Of a DNA stretch of 64,000 nt, positions 41,801 through 49,082 are shown one piece after another; within the stretch, counting starts at the first letter, position 1; each line of letters opens with the position of its first letter. The translations under genes and the position numbers were made by a program. The DNA lies in the NCBI GenBank assembly GCA_026914155.1, contig JAPPGH010000039.1, forward strand, positions 62,001 through 126,000. The letters are read 5' to 3'. The stretch is from Candidatus Palauibacter rhopaloidicola (lineage in GTDB: Bacteria; Gemmatimonadota; Gemmatimonadetes; Palauibacterales; Palauibacteraceae). The notes beneath the pieces are model-generated. The model was not told the origin of the DNA, ran no database searches, and saw nothing but the letters and a program-made list of their open reading frames with translations.

Positions 41801-44395
41801 GGGCTGGAAGCGGGCGAACGGGTGCTCGTGCACGCCGGCGCGGGCGGCGTCGGGCTGGCCGCCATCCAGCTCGTGCAGGCGGCCGGGGCGGAGGTCTTCG
41901 CCACGGCCAGCGCACCGAAACAGGCGTACCTGCGCTCGCTGGGCGTCGAGCACGTGTTCGACAGCCGCACGACCGACTTCGGGGATGAGATCCTCGAGGC
42001 GACGGACGGCGAGGGCGTGGACGTGGTGCTGAACAGCCTCACGAGCGAGGGCTTCATCGACGCGAGCCTCGCCTGCCTGCGGAAGGGCGGCCGCTTCGTC
42101 GAGATGGCCCGCCGCGACATTCTCACCGAGGAGGAGATGGCGGCCGTGCGTCCGGACGTGGGCTACTGGATCCTCGAACTGGACGTGGTCAAGAAGACGG
42201 ACCCCGCATGGGCGGGGCGGATCCTGCGGGGTCTGATGGGCCGCGTCTCGACCGGAGAACTCAAGCCGATCATCCACAGCCGGTGGCCGCTGGCCGAAGC
42301 GGGCGCCGCGCTGTCGTTCATGCGCTCGGCCCGCCACCTCGGGAAGATCGTCGTGACGACGCCTCCGCTCGTGCGGGGCGGGCTGCGCGGAGACCGCAGC
42401 TATCTCGTGACGGGGGGTCTGGGCGGGATCGGGATCGCCGTGGCCAACTGGCTCGCCGAGCGGGGCGCGGGGGCGATCGTCCTGAACGGGCGGCGGAACC
42501 CCGACCCCGAAGCCGAGGAAGCCATCCAGGCGCTCCGGCAGCGCGGCGCGACGGTCGAGGTCGAACTGGCCGACATGACCGACCAGGCGGCCATCGACGG
42601 CATGCTGGAGCGCATCGAGCGCGATCTGCCTCCGCTCGGAGGCGTGATCCACAGCGTCGGCGTGCTGTCGGACGGGGCGCTCACGAACCAGAGCTGGGAG
42701 CGTTTCGAGAGGGTGCTGTGGCCCAAGATCCTGGGCGCCTGGCACCTGCACCGCGCGACGTTGGACCTCGACCTGGACTTCTTCACGCTCTTCTCGAGCC
42801 GGGTCGGCGTCATGGGCAATCCCGGCCAGGCGAACCACGCCTCGGCCAACGCCTTCCTGGACCAGCTCGCCGGCCACCGCCGCGCGCTGGGCCTCCCCGG
42901 GCAGGCCATCGCCTGGGGCGCCTGGTCGGACATCGGCGAGGCGGCGGAACAGCGCGACCGGATCGACCGGCAGCGGTCGGCGCTCGGCGGCCGCTGGTTC
43001 ACGCCGCAGCAGGGCATGCGGGCGTTCGACCGGCTCGTGCGTCAGGACGCCACGACGTCGGTCGTCATGTCAATGGACTGGGATGTGTTCGAGGAGGCCG
43101 TCGAGGATCCTCCCCCGATGCTGGAGGATCTGCTCTCCGCGGCGTCCGAGGCACGGGCGGGCGACGACGCTTCCTCCGAGGATGTCCTCACGCGGCTTCG
43201 GGGGACGCTGGCGGCGGAGCGGGAGGACCTCCTGGTGTCCTTCGTGCAGGGAGAGGTGCAGGCCGTCCTGCGGCTGTCGGCGGCTCCGGCCCCCACCGTG
43301 GGCTTCTTCGATCTCGGGATGGACTCGCTGATGGCCGTGGAGTTGCGCAACCGGCTCAACCGGGCGTTCTCCGGGACGTACACGGCGCCGAACACGCTGG
43401 TGTTCGACTATCCGAACATCGCAGAACTCGCCGCGCACCTGGCCGAGGAACTCGGGGAAGGGGGTGCCGCTCCGGCCCCGGCGCCCGAGCCCGCGCCGGA
43501 GGCCAGCGTCCAGCCGTCGGAGCGTGACGCGGACGACGGTGCCGTGGACGACGGCGTGGCGATCGTCGGCATGGCGTGCCGTTTCCCCGGCGCGCCGGAC
43601 CTCGCCGCCTTCTGGCGCCAACTCGACGCCGGGATGGATGCGGTCACGGACGGGCGCCGGGACCCGGGCCCGTGGAACGGCGTGGCCGGGGATCCCGCCT
43701 CGGAGGACCACGACTCCCGCCGCGGCGCCTTCCTCGAGGACATCGACAAGTTCGACGCGCGCTTCTTCGGGATCACTCCGATCGAGGCGCGGATGATGGA
43801 CCCCCGTCAGCGTCTCCTGCTCGAGACGACGTGGCACGCGCTGGAGGATGCGGGCCTGGATTCGGCGCAGTTGAAGGGTACGAACACGGGGGTCTACGCC
43901 GGCGTCACCACGGGAGACTACCGGGATCTCGCCGCGGCCATGGGCCACGGGCACGGATACCTGGGGACGACGATGAGCGTGACCGCCGGCCGGATCTCCT
44001 TCGCGCTCGGTCTCACCGGCCCCGCGGTGCCGGTCGACCTGGCGTGCGCTTCCTCGCTCGCGGCGGTCCACCAGGCCGCCGCAGCCGTCCGGCACGGAGA
44101 GGTGGAAATGGCCCTCGTCGGGGGTGTCAACGCGATCCTGTGGCCGGAGACCACGGCCTTCATGAAGGAGGTCGAGATGCTCTCCGCGAGCGGATACTGC
44201 CACACCTTCGATGCGGCGGCGGACGGGTTCGTGCGGGGCGAGGGCTGCGGGCGCCCGGCGCGATCTCCGCCAGCGCGCGCGCGGCCTCGATCTGGCCTTC
44301 CGTCACGTAAAGGGCCGAGGTGTGCCCCAGCCGCTCCATCTGCGCGCGCGCCGCCTCGACGACCGCCGGGTTACAGTGGCCGACCGATGTCGTGA
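35822..44395 (+). CDS. Type I polyketide synthase (KS-AT-DH-cMT-ER-KR-ACP-KS), truncated in its second KS
   Basis: ATG 35822 is chosen for its GGGGA ribosome site; ATG 35780 is an alternative. KS1 (about 8-437) has the active Cys in DAACASS and the His motifs EAHGTGTT and TNIGH. AT (about 577-869) has GHSIGE and RAFHS, the latter favouring malonyl-CoA. DH (about 948-1246) has HRVFGRVVAP and DGCFQ. A C-methyltransferase (about 1270-1655) has the SAM loop VIEVGAGTGSA. ER (about 1873-2180) has HAGAGGVGLAAIQ. KR (about 2190-2380) has TGGLGGIG, but GQANHASANAF carries His where the catalytic Tyr usually is. The ACP has GMDSL with the phosphopantetheine Ser near 2501. KS2 begins near 2579, has its Cys (LACASS), then breaks after GFVRGEGCG near residue 2810, and the last 47 residues are unrelated. 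This is a fully reducing, methylating module whose downstream partner is missing. Confidence 0.92.
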   Translation: MADRNGRRAEPVAIIGMACRFPGASGIPAFWRLLEEGGNSVQEGVPGSGVGRWGQIFGDNAVLSDGCRFGAFVDDIDLFDDAFFRISPVEAELLDPQQRMMLETTWEALEDAGIDPDGLRETLTGVYTGISNDEYRMLVVDSSKPAEAASCLYALSGTNLNGTSGRVSFVLGLRGPAKAVDAACASSMVSVHDAVADLQQGRADLAIAGGVQAILNGRIYELRADAMMLSPDGQCKTFDASANGYVRGEGCGVVVLKRLSEAAADGDRIWAVIRGSAVNHGGASTGLTVPHTPALEEVMETALADAGVSPLEVDYLEAHGTGTTVGDPIEANAVVAVYGKGRNADNPLLMGSVKTNIGHLESAAGVAGVIKAALVLHRGVIPKHLHFHDPNPSLDWDRLPLRVTSSMTEWPSGTEGPRRAGVNSFGISGTNAHLVMEEYRVPDEAPDEARADGGWVAGAGRPVAVSMSATVADVPVPEGVGPRASRLLPLSGKSEGALRDLAERYVSWLDEHAAEPSFGGLASGPLLSDMAWTAGVGRSHFDHRAGVAFRDAASLRERLLALAAADGGASAGAPARVAFAYTGQGSQWAGMGAALYESEPVARAVLDRCEAVFVEERGVSLLDVMFGRPGGTGDLGDTAWEQPALYALECALTALWESLGVRPHVVIGHSIGELAASQAAGVFSLEDGMRFAAARGALMSRMDEGGMAAVFAAPEQVASAVEAVNAAASGVGLSISGYNGSHQVVSGPVADIEAISKRFEEEGVRVRRLNTKRAFHSALVDPILDELAASLDGAAIEAPSLTVVSNLTGRAVEAGQTLDGAYWRRHAREPVAFAQGVRTLADLGVDLVLEIGPRSLLAPMAASAWPEPSQAPAPAVLSSLTAPPADAPDTQEADGFVEAVGAAYEAGLPIRFAGLFAGETRRRISLPSYPFQRVRHWLAPPKRRRGSAGHPLLGARHESARGEIAFETDVFPADPSWMDDHRVFGRVVAPGALYGAMTIAASLLEEGGSVVVEEMQLHNPLVFDEEGDEADAAGRTLQVVLDAPDPAAPRGVQIFSRGSEGVWTVHVEGRLAAGVPGPDGGGGPVDLESLRADLSPVDPADYYRHRASTGVDLGPSFRTLARAWSGPGEAVAEVSLPEALAGHGLDVHPLVLDGCFQAVGVARDVSGTEGGATYLPFGWERLWLAGPLPDRVVCHVRLSDASRDAEAGGSEPAEVLSGELRIYDTDGAPLGRLSGYTVKRATRQALLSAVEGIKDLLYEVVWRERALPLGIAPADFFPSPSAVAGGAQLFAGYLTDAGVDPGDRNALLADLERWSHARALATLEDLGWRRTAGDTVDPEQLRQELDVLPEHGRLFRRMFEMLAWSGVAEETADGFRILVGPGDPLPEQLPRDLDKFATGMAGRYSHGLTEVGLFRRSGMALADVLRGGEDPLTLLFSSGEPTAADLYLKAPVARAANEMLAEAVRALVAALPDGRRLRVIEVGAGTGSATASVLPELPEGRFDYVYTDISAGFFAEAEARFGDGGGSIEYRPLDIEKDPIPQGFDAHGYDLMIASNVLHATRYLEETLGHCRDLMAPSGQLVALENLTGLGWMDLTFGQLDGWWRFADDYRPHHALADPGVWRQALGDAGFEAVEVLGVDESDPDMQLDKGVIVAQGPAKVMEPAGAWVFAADEGGVAERLAAEMRSRNQTVVLADGKGTSDREAWRSLIESLPEEVPFHGAVHLAALDGHGERATTDELAADVEGAVASALALVQGVGDSDLTPGKGVWFITRGAQILERERGGELAGAAVWGFGKGVAREAGHLQARMLDLDPGSMAPEPDLVNELLYPDPENHIAYRRGSRRVTRLVRMDSGAGRLEFPEETEWVLAPDPGGVFDRPHVQPLPARPLEPHEVRVAVEASGLNFWDVFRSLGFIEEGLLGREMSGRILETGSDVSSVAAGDHIVGLGFGAFAPQMITHEKLVAPAPEGFSVSGLATVPSAFVSAALSFELSGLEAGERVLVHAGAGGVGLAAIQLVQAAGAEVFATASAPKQAYLRSLGVEHVFDSRTTDFGDEILEATDGEGVDVVLNSLTSEGFIDASLACLRKGGRFVEMARRDILTEEEMAAVRPDVGYWILELDVVKKTDPAWAGRILRGLMGRVSTGELKPIIHSRWPLAEAGAALSFMRSARHLGKIVVTTPPLVRGGLRGDRSYLVTGGLGGIGIAVANWLAERGAGAIVLNGRRNPDPEAEEAIQALRQRGATVEVELADMTDQAAIDGMLERIERDLPPLGGVIHSVGVLSDGALTNQSWERFERVLWPKILGAWHLHRATLDLDLDFFTLFSSRVGVMGNPGQANHASANAFLDQLAGHRRALGLPGQAIAWGAWSDIGEAAEQRDRIDRQRSALGGRWFTPQQGMRAFDRLVRQDATTSVVMSMDWDVFEEAVEDPPPMLEDLLSAASEARAGDDASSEDVLTRLRGTLAAEREDLLVSFVQGEVQAVLRLSAAPAPTVGFFDLGMDSLMAVELRNRLNRAFSGTYTAPNTLVFDYPNIAELAAHLAEELGEGGAAPAPAPEPAPEASVQPSERDADDGAVDDGVAIVGMACRFPGAPDLAAFWRQLDAGMDAVTDGRRDPGPWNGVAGDPASEDHDSRRGAFLEDIDKFDARFFGITPIEARMMDPRQRLLLETTWHALEDAGLDSAQLKGTNTGVYAGVTTGDYRDLAAAMGHGHGYLGTTMSVTAGRISFALGLTGPAVPVDLACASSLAAVHQAAAAVRHGEVEMALVGGVNAILWPETTAFMKEVEMLSASGYCHTFDAAADGFVRGEGCGRPARSPPARARPRSGLPSRKGPRCAPAAPSARAPPRRPPGYSGRPMS
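44248..44257. other. Breakpoint joining truncated PKS and truncated aminotransferase
   Basis: PKS homology on the plus strand stops at about 44250, and aminotransferase homology on the minus strand stops at about 44251. The join sits on CGGGCGCCCG, a perfect 10-bp palindrome. Both genes run into the junction and both lose essential parts. No IS element, target duplication or longer repeat is seen. A misassembly at repeated KS sequences, or a true inversion breakpoint, would look like this. Confidence 0.7.
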
Positions 44396-44618
44396 GGATG
44401 CCCGCGAACAGGTCCAGGTACTCATCGCCGTCCACGTCGGTGAGCCAGACGCCCTCGCCCCGCGAGAGCGCGAGAGGCTCGCCGTAGTAGGGACGGACCC
44501 AGGGATAGAGGTAGTCGCTCTGCGCCGCGGTCAGCTTCCGCGTGCGGGATGTCGCCGCGTGCGCGGGATCGGCGGCGTACGCCGAGGATGTCTGCGGGGC
44601 GGTCTGTACGTTGCTCAC
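44251..44618 (-). pseudogene. Class III aminotransferase, N-terminal fragment
   Basis: From ATG 44618, about 122 residues match class III PLP aminotransferases (4-aminobutyrate / alanine-glyoxylate-like): YPWVRPYYGEPLALSRGEG, VWLTDVDGDEYLDLFAGIL, TTSVGHCNPAVVEAA and LYVTEGQIEAARALAEIAPG. At this point homology stops and the open frame continues with unrelated Arg/Pro-rich sequence into the PKS region on the other strand. The PLP-binding lysine and the whole large domain are missing, so the product cannot be active. Its start lies 22 bp after the hydroxyacyl-CoA dehydrogenase stop, so an intact version would be part of the beta-oxidation operon. Confidence 0.85.
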
Positions 44619-44640
44619 GAGTGTCTCCTGGTTCCGGGCG

Positions 44641-45498
44641 TCAGTCCCAGCGGTAGAAGCCGCGGCCGCTCTTCCGGCCGAGGCGGCCCGCCGCCACCAT
44701 GCGCTCGAGGAGGGCCGGGGGCTCGAACACCGACGATCCGAGCGCCTCGTGCAGGTAGCGGGCGATGTCCAGCCGGACGTCGAGTCCGACGAGGTCTCCC
44801 AGTTTCAGCGGTCCCATCGGGTGCCGGTAGCCGAGCATCATCGCGGTGTCGATGTCCTCGGGGCTCGCCACGCCTTCCTCCACCATGCGGATCGCCTCCA
44901 GCCCGAGCGCCAGCCCGAGCCGCGAGGAGGCGAACCCGGGCGAGTCGGCGATGACGATCGGCGTCTTCCCGAGGCGTTCGGCGACCCCGCGCGCCCTCGC
45001 CACGGTTTCATCGGACGTCTCCGCCCCGCGCACGATCTCGACGAGCGCCATGATGTGGACGGGGTTGAAGAAGTGCATCCCGATCACGCGGTCGGGCGAC
45101 GGGAGTCCCTCCGCGAGGGCGGTGATGGAAAGGGAGGAGGTGTTGGTGGCCAGCAAGGCGCCGTCGGCGGCCGCCTCCCCGCACCGCGCAAGGACCTTCT
45201 GCTTGAGATCGAGTTTCTCGGGCACGGCTTCGATCGCGATCCCGACCCCATCGGCGGCTTCACCCAGGTACCGGCTGTACGACAACCCTTCGAGCGCCCG
45301 GTCGCGCGCTTCGGCCGTGACCTTCCCGCGCTGGATCCCCTTGCGGAGGTTGGCCTCGATGCGCCCGCGCGCCGTTTCCAGCGCCTCGGGCATGACGTCG
45401 AAGAGCCGGGTGTCGTAGCCGGACATCGCCGCGACCTGCGCGATCCCGTGTCCCATCGTGCCGGCCCCGAGCACGGCCAGCGCCGGACGCGCCGTCAT
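44641..45498 (-). CDS. 3-hydroxyacyl-CoA dehydrogenase (3-hydroxybutyryl-CoA dehydrogenase type)
   Basis: This 285-residue NAD-dependent dehydrogenase starts at ATG 45498. The N-terminal Rossmann fold has GAGTMGHGIAQ. The catalytic region has IEAVPEKLDLKQKV, NTSSLSIT and the catalytic His in GMHFFNPVHIM. The C-terminal helical domain has YRHPMGPLKLGDLVGLDV and ends KSGRGFYRWD. It oxidises L-3-hydroxyacyl-CoA to 3-ketoacyl-CoA (or the reverse). The start overlaps the acetyltransferase stop as ATGA. It lies in a cluster with two enoyl-CoA hydratases and a thiolase, which gives a nearly complete beta-oxidation set. A longer open frame upstream is in the acetyltransferase region and is rejected. 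Confidence 0.93.
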   Translation of the reverse strand: MTARPALAVLGAGTMGHGIAQVAAMSGYDTRLFDVMPEALETARGRIEANLRKGIQRGKVTAEARDRALEGLSYSRYLGEAADGVGIAIEAVPEKLDLKQKVLARCGEAAADGALLATNTSSLSITALAEGLPSPDRVIGMHFFNPVHIMALVEIVRGAETSDETVARARGVAERLGKTPIVIADSPGFASSRLGLALGLEAIRMVEEGVASPEDIDTAMMLGYRHPMGPLKLGDLVGLDVRLDIARYLHEALGSSVFEPPALLERMVAAGRLGRKSGRGFYRWD

Positions 45499-46013
45499 TC
45501 GAGCCAGTCCTCCGGGTTCATTTCCGGTTCGGGCCGGAGCGAGTAGCGGCGCACGACCTCGATGGCCTCGAAGCCGAGGTCGTCGGCGAGCGCGTTCGCG
45601 ATCAGGTTGTCCGCTCCGGTGAAGAGGCGCACCTCGTGGATGTCCCAGTCCGCCGCCCACTCGAAGGCTGCGCGCAGCAGGCGCCGCAGGTTCCCCTTGC
45701 GCCGCTCCTCCCGCCTCACGAACGGCGTCTGGATGCGCACGTAGCGGGGCGGGTCGAACAGGGGTTCGTTCTCCTCCACGAAGCAGACGAGCATGCCGTC
45801 GAGGCCGCCGTCTTCCGCCTCCAGCACGAAGACGACGCTCGTGGCCTCTTCGATGTGACGGCGAAACATGCCCGCGCGCGTCTCGATCGCGTCCGTCCGG
45901 AGCCGCCGGTAGGCGGGATTGAGGGCATGAATCCGCATGTAGCGGGTCCACATCGCGACGAGTTCGTCGATGTCGCCGACCCGCGCCGGCCGAACCGTGA
46001 CGGTCTCAGGCAC
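45495..46013 (-). CDS. GNAT-family N-acetyltransferase
   Basis: This protein has about 172 residues from GTG 46013; GTG 46019 is also possible, and both follow a purine-rich stretch. It starts PETVTVRPARVGDIDELVAMW, typical of GNAT proteins. The acetyl-CoA loop region appears as RREERRKGNLRRLLRAAFEWA, and the later part as TGADNLIANALADDLGFE. The acceptor is unknown. It overlaps the 3' end of the enoyl-CoA hydratase gene and the 5' end of the dehydrogenase gene, so it is translated with the beta-oxidation enzymes. It might modify one of them or act on a CoA-linked metabolite. Confidence 0.82.
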   Translation of the reverse strand: MPETVTVRPARVGDIDELVAMWTRYMRIHALNPAYRRLRTDAIETRAGMFRRHIEEATSVVFVLEAEDGGLDGMLVCFVEENEPLFDPPRYVRIQTPFVRREERRKGNLRRLLRAAFEWAADWDIHEVRLFTGADNLIANALADDLGFEAIEVVRRYSLRPEPEMNPEDWLE

Positions 46014-46842
46014 GCACACCCCCTTCCGTCGCCCCGGGGCTTTCATCCTTGCCGCCGCTTCCGAACCGGGGCGGGCGCTTCTCCACGAAAGCCCGGACCC
46101 CCTCGAGCGCGTCCGCGGACTCGAAGCAGGCCTTCTGCGCCGCCGTCTCGTAGTCCATCATCTCGTCGAAGCTGGACGAGAGGGAGCGCTGCACCGCTTC
46201 CTTCGCGAGCCGCAGGGGCAGCGCCGGCTTCCGCGCCAGCGTGCGCGCCCACTCGCGGGCCAGCGGCATGAGTTCGTCCGCGGGGACCACGCGGTTCACG
46301 AGCCCGATCCGCTCGCACTCGGCGGCCGGAACCATCTCCGCGAAGAAGAAGAGTTCCGCGGTGCGGGCCGGACCCACGAGGCGGGGCACGGCGTAGGTCC
46401 CGCCCCAGTCCGGGTGGAGGCCGATGCGGTTGAAGGTCTGGCCGATCGACGCCGTCTCGGAGGCGAGCCGCAGGTCGCAGGCGAGGGCGAGGTTCGCACC
46501 GCCCCCCGCCGCGGGCCCGTTCACCGCGGCGATCACGGGCTTGGGCATCCCCCGGATGGCCGCCGCGACCCGCCGTCCCGCCTCGACGAGGGCGACGGCC
46601 TCGTCGATGGCCCGCGTTTCGATGAGGCGGGTGAGGTACTTGACGTCGGCGCCGGCGCAGAACGCGCGCCCGGTTCCGGTGATGATGACCGCGCGCACCC
46701 CATCGTCCGCGCCGAGCGTCTCGATCCCGCCCGCGATCTCGCCCCGCATTTCCCCGATGAAGGCGTTGAGCTTGTCCGGCCGGTTCAGCGTGAGCGTCCC
46801 CACGCCGTCCTCGATCTCGATCAGGACGTGTCCCTCGCTCAT
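46006..46842 (-). CDS. Enoyl-CoA hydratase/isomerase
   Basis: This 278-residue crotonase-fold protein starts at ATG 46842. Oxyanion-hole and active-site segments are visible: GRAFCAGADVKYL near residue 55-67 and VNGPAAGGGANLALACDLR near 105-125. Usual later features include FNRIGLHPDWGGTYAVPRLVG with a Glu/Asp site. The protein hydrates trans-2-enoyl-CoA or carries out a related crotonase reaction. It starts 16 bp after the thiolase stop. Its own stop overlaps the acetyltransferase start. Confidence 0.9.
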   Translation of the reverse strand: MSEGHVLIEIEDGVGTLTLNRPDKLNAFIGEMRGEIAGGIETLGADDGVRAVIITGTGRAFCAGADVKYLTRLIETRAIDEAVALVEAGRRVAAAIRGMPKPVIAAVNGPAAGGGANLALACDLRLASETASIGQTFNRIGLHPDWGGTYAVPRLVGPARTAELFFFAEMVPAAECERIGLVNRVVPADELMPLAREWARTLARKPALPLRLAKEAVQRSLSSSFDEMMDYETAAQKACFESADALEGVRAFVEKRPPRFGSGGKDESPGATEGGVRA

Positions 46843-46858
46843 GCCGAACCTCCCCGCC

Positions 46859-48079
46859 TCATGCCGTTTCCGCGTCGCGGTGCACGAGGAGCGCGATCCC
46901 CTGGCCGACCCCGATGCACATCGTGACGAGCCCGTGGGATGCGTCCCGCCGCCGCATCTCGTGGACGAGCGTCGTGAGGATCTTGGCGCCGGTACACCCG
47001 AGGGGATGGCCGAGCGCGATCGCGCCCCCGTTCACGTTCACCCGCGCCGGATCGAGGCCAAGCTCGGCGATGCAGGGCAGGGCCTGCGCGGCGAACGCCT
47101 CGTTGAGTTCAATCAGGTCGAGGTCGTCGACCGCAAGTCCCGCTCTTTGCAAGGCCTTGCGGGTGGCCGGAACCGGTCCGATGCCCATGCGCTGCGGTTC
47201 CACGCCGGCGACTGCGGAAGCCCCGACGGTCGCCAGGGGTTCGAGGCCGAGTTCGTCCGCGGCGGCCCGGCTTGCAATGAGGACGGCGGCCGCCCCGTCG
47301 TTGATCCCGGACGCGTTCCCGGCCGTCACGGTGCCGTCCGACCGGAAGGCGGCGCGCAGGCGGGCGAGCTGCTCGGGGGTCGTGCCGGGGCGCGGGTGCT
47401 CATCGCCTCCCACGCGCACCGGGGCGCCCTTTCGCTGCGGGACGTCGACGGGCACGATCTCGTCCGCGAACCGGTCCGCCTCGATCGCGGCGGCGGCGCG
47501 GCGCTGGCTCTCCACCGCGAAGGCGTCCTGTTCCCCGCGCCCGACGCCGTGATCCTCCGCCACGACCTCCGCGGTCTCGGCGAGCGGGATCGTCCACGGC
47601 TCGGGCATGGCCGGGTTGGCGAAGCGCCACCCGACCGTGGTGTCGGCGAGCTTCGGCGGCACGCGCGAGAAGGCCCGGTCCGTCTTCAGCATGACCCACG
47701 GTGCCCGGGACATGCTCTCGACGCCGCCCGCGATGAACACGTCGCCCTCGCCGGCCCGGATCGCGTGCGCGGCGGTGACGACCGCCTGCAGCCCGGACCC
47801 GCAGAGCCGGTTCACGGTCTGGCCCGCGACCTCGACGGGGAGTCCGGCCAGGAGCCCGGCCATCCGCGCCACGTTGCGGTTGTCCTCGCCGGCCTGGTTC
47901 GTGCACCCGGCGATCACGTCCTCGACGCGGCCGGGCGGGACGCCGGTCCGCTCGACGAGGGCGCCGATCGCGTGCGCCAGCAGGTCGTCGGCCCGGATCG
48001 ACGACAGCGCGCCGCCGGCGCGCCCCACCGGCGTGCGGACGGCGTCGATGATGACCGGGGTGCGATCGGCGCCGCTCAT
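46859..48079 (-). CDS. Acetyl-CoA acyltransferase (thiolase)
   Basis: This 406-residue thiolase starts at ATG 48079. The nucleophilic Cys lies in [11 protein letters not shown] (about residue 88). The catalytic His and second Cys are in [15 protein letters not shown] and CIGVGQG near the C-terminus. It cleaves 3-ketoacyl-CoA with CoA to release acetyl-CoA. Length and motif order match degradative thiolases. The 208 bp before the gene contain a 165-bp foldback element that separates it from the next hydratase gene, so a formerly continuous operon may have been interrupted. Confidence 0.94.
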   Translation of the reverse strand: MSGADRTPVIIDAVRTPVGRAGGALSSIRADDLLAHAIGALVERTGVPPGRVEDVIAGCTNQAGEDNRNVARMAGLLAGLPVEVAGQTVNRLCGSGLQAVVTAAHAIRAGEGDVFIAGGVESMSRAPWVMLKTDRAFSRVPPKLADTTVGWRFANPAMPEPWTIPLAETAEVVAEDHGVGRGEQDAFAVESQRRAAAAIEADRFADEIVPVDVPQRKGAPVRVGGDEHPRPGTTPEQLARLRAAFRSDGTVTAGNASGINDGAAAVLIASRAAADELGLEPLATVGASAVAGVEPQRMGIGPVPATRKALQRAGLAVDDLDLIELNEAFAAQALPCIAELGLDPARVNVNGGAIALGHPLGCTGAKILTTLVHEMRRRDASHGLVTMCIGVGQGIALLVHRDAETA

Positions 48080-48125
48080 CGCGCTTCTCCCCGTTCCCGC
48101 CGTCTCGTCCCGATCCGCCGCGTCC

Positions 48126-48290
48126 TAGTGTCGTGTCCCGGAAATACCACGGCTATTCGAGCGCCGATGCATCCGGCTCCGCGGCGTTGCTCCTCCTCGA
48201 AATGGCGCTGCCATTCCTCGTCGGAGCGCCTTGCGGAATCCGGCGCCTCGGCACTCTCGGTAGCTCGCGTATCTCCGGGACACGACACTA
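48126..48290. mobile_element. Foldback/MITE-like element, 165 bp, with 22-bp terminal inverted repeats
   Basis: The ends are TAGTGTCGTGTCCCGGA... (48126-48147) and its inverted copy (48269-48290), 22 bp with a single mismatch. Each end carries TA, as expected for a TA target duplication (Tc1/mariner-IS630 type). The interior is also an imperfect palindrome, so the whole element can fold into a long hairpin. It has no transposase. It lies between the thiolase and hydratase genes, and its right end supplies the TAG stop (48290-48288) of the hydratase gene. Mobility is inferred from structure only. Confidence 0.7.
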
Positions 48291-49082
48291 GCGGCCCGCG
48301 AACTCGGGCGCCCGCCGCTCGACGTAGGCCGCGAGACCCTCGCGCGCGTCGTCGCCCTGGAAGAGGAGTTGCTGCAGCTCGCGCTCGATCGCGAGGCCCT
48401 CGGAGAAGGGCACCTCGACGCCGCTGCACACCGACCGCTTGATGCGGCCCACCGCGCGCGACGCCTTGTGGGGCGGCGTGAACTGCCGCGCGTACTCCAT
48501 CACCTGCGCGTGAAACGCCTCGTCATCTCCCTCGAACACCTTGTTCACGAGCCCCAGTTCCAGCGCTTCTTCGAACCCGAACGTGCGGCCCTCCGCCATC
48601 AGCTCGATGGCCTTCGGCTTCCCGAGCAGCCGGCCGAGCCGCTGCGTCCCGCCCGTCCCCGGGAGGACGCCGAGGTTGACCTCCGGCAGTCCGATCTTCC
48701 CCGCGTCCCGGCGGGCGATCCGGATGTCGCAGGCGAGCGCGATCTCGAGTCCGCCCCCTACCGTGTGCCCGTTCAGGGCGCCGATCACGAGCTTCGGCGT
48801 GTGCTCGAGGCGGGTCAGCGTCTCGTTCGCGTGCAGGCAGAAGAAGTACTTGAAGTAGGGGTCCGAGGTCTGGAGCATCTTGATGTTCGCCCCGGCGGAG
48901 AAGAACCTGTCTCCCTCGCCCCGGATGACGATGACGTGGACGTTCTCGTCGAAACGCGCGCGCAGGATCGCGTCGTCCAGGTCGCGCATCATCTCGTACG
49001 TGTATGTGTTCGCGGGCGGATCGTCGATCGTGAAAACGGCGACGCCGTCCTCGGCCGCGTATCGAATCAGCGTGTCAGCCAT
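48288..49082 (-). CDS. Enoyl-CoA hydratase/isomerase (second copy)
   Basis: This 264-residue crotonase-fold protein starts at ATG 49082 with AGAGGAAGG upstream. Active-site segments are GDRFFSAGANIKML near residue 60 and LNGHTVGGGLEIALACDIR near 100-120. PEVNLGVLPGTGGTQRLGRLLG near 135-155 holds the catalytic acid region. It differs clearly from the hydratase at 46006 and so is likely specialised for another chain length or step. Its stop codon is part of the terminal repeat of the foldback element; the C-terminus (ERRAPEFAGR) looks complete and is of normal length, so the insertion did not truncate it visibly. Confidence 0.9.
   Translation of the reverse strand: MADTLIRYAAEDGVAVFTIDDPPANTYTYEMMRDLDDAILRARFDENVHVIVIRGEGDRFFSAGANIKMLQTSDPYFKYFFCLHANETLTRLEHTPKLVIGALNGHTVGGGLEIALACDIRIARRDAGKIGLPEVNLGVLPGTGGTQRLGRLLGKPKAIELMAEGRTFGFEEALELGLVNKVFEGDDEAFHAQVMEYARQFTPPHKASRAVGRIKRSVCSGVEVPFSEGLAIERELQQLLFQGDDAREGLAAYVERRAPEFAGR

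Noticed and set aside
44251..44395. Last 47 codons of the PKS frame as a genuine C-terminus
   Set aside because: They are the antisense of aminotransferase codons and lack any KS similarity; they reflect the breakpoint.
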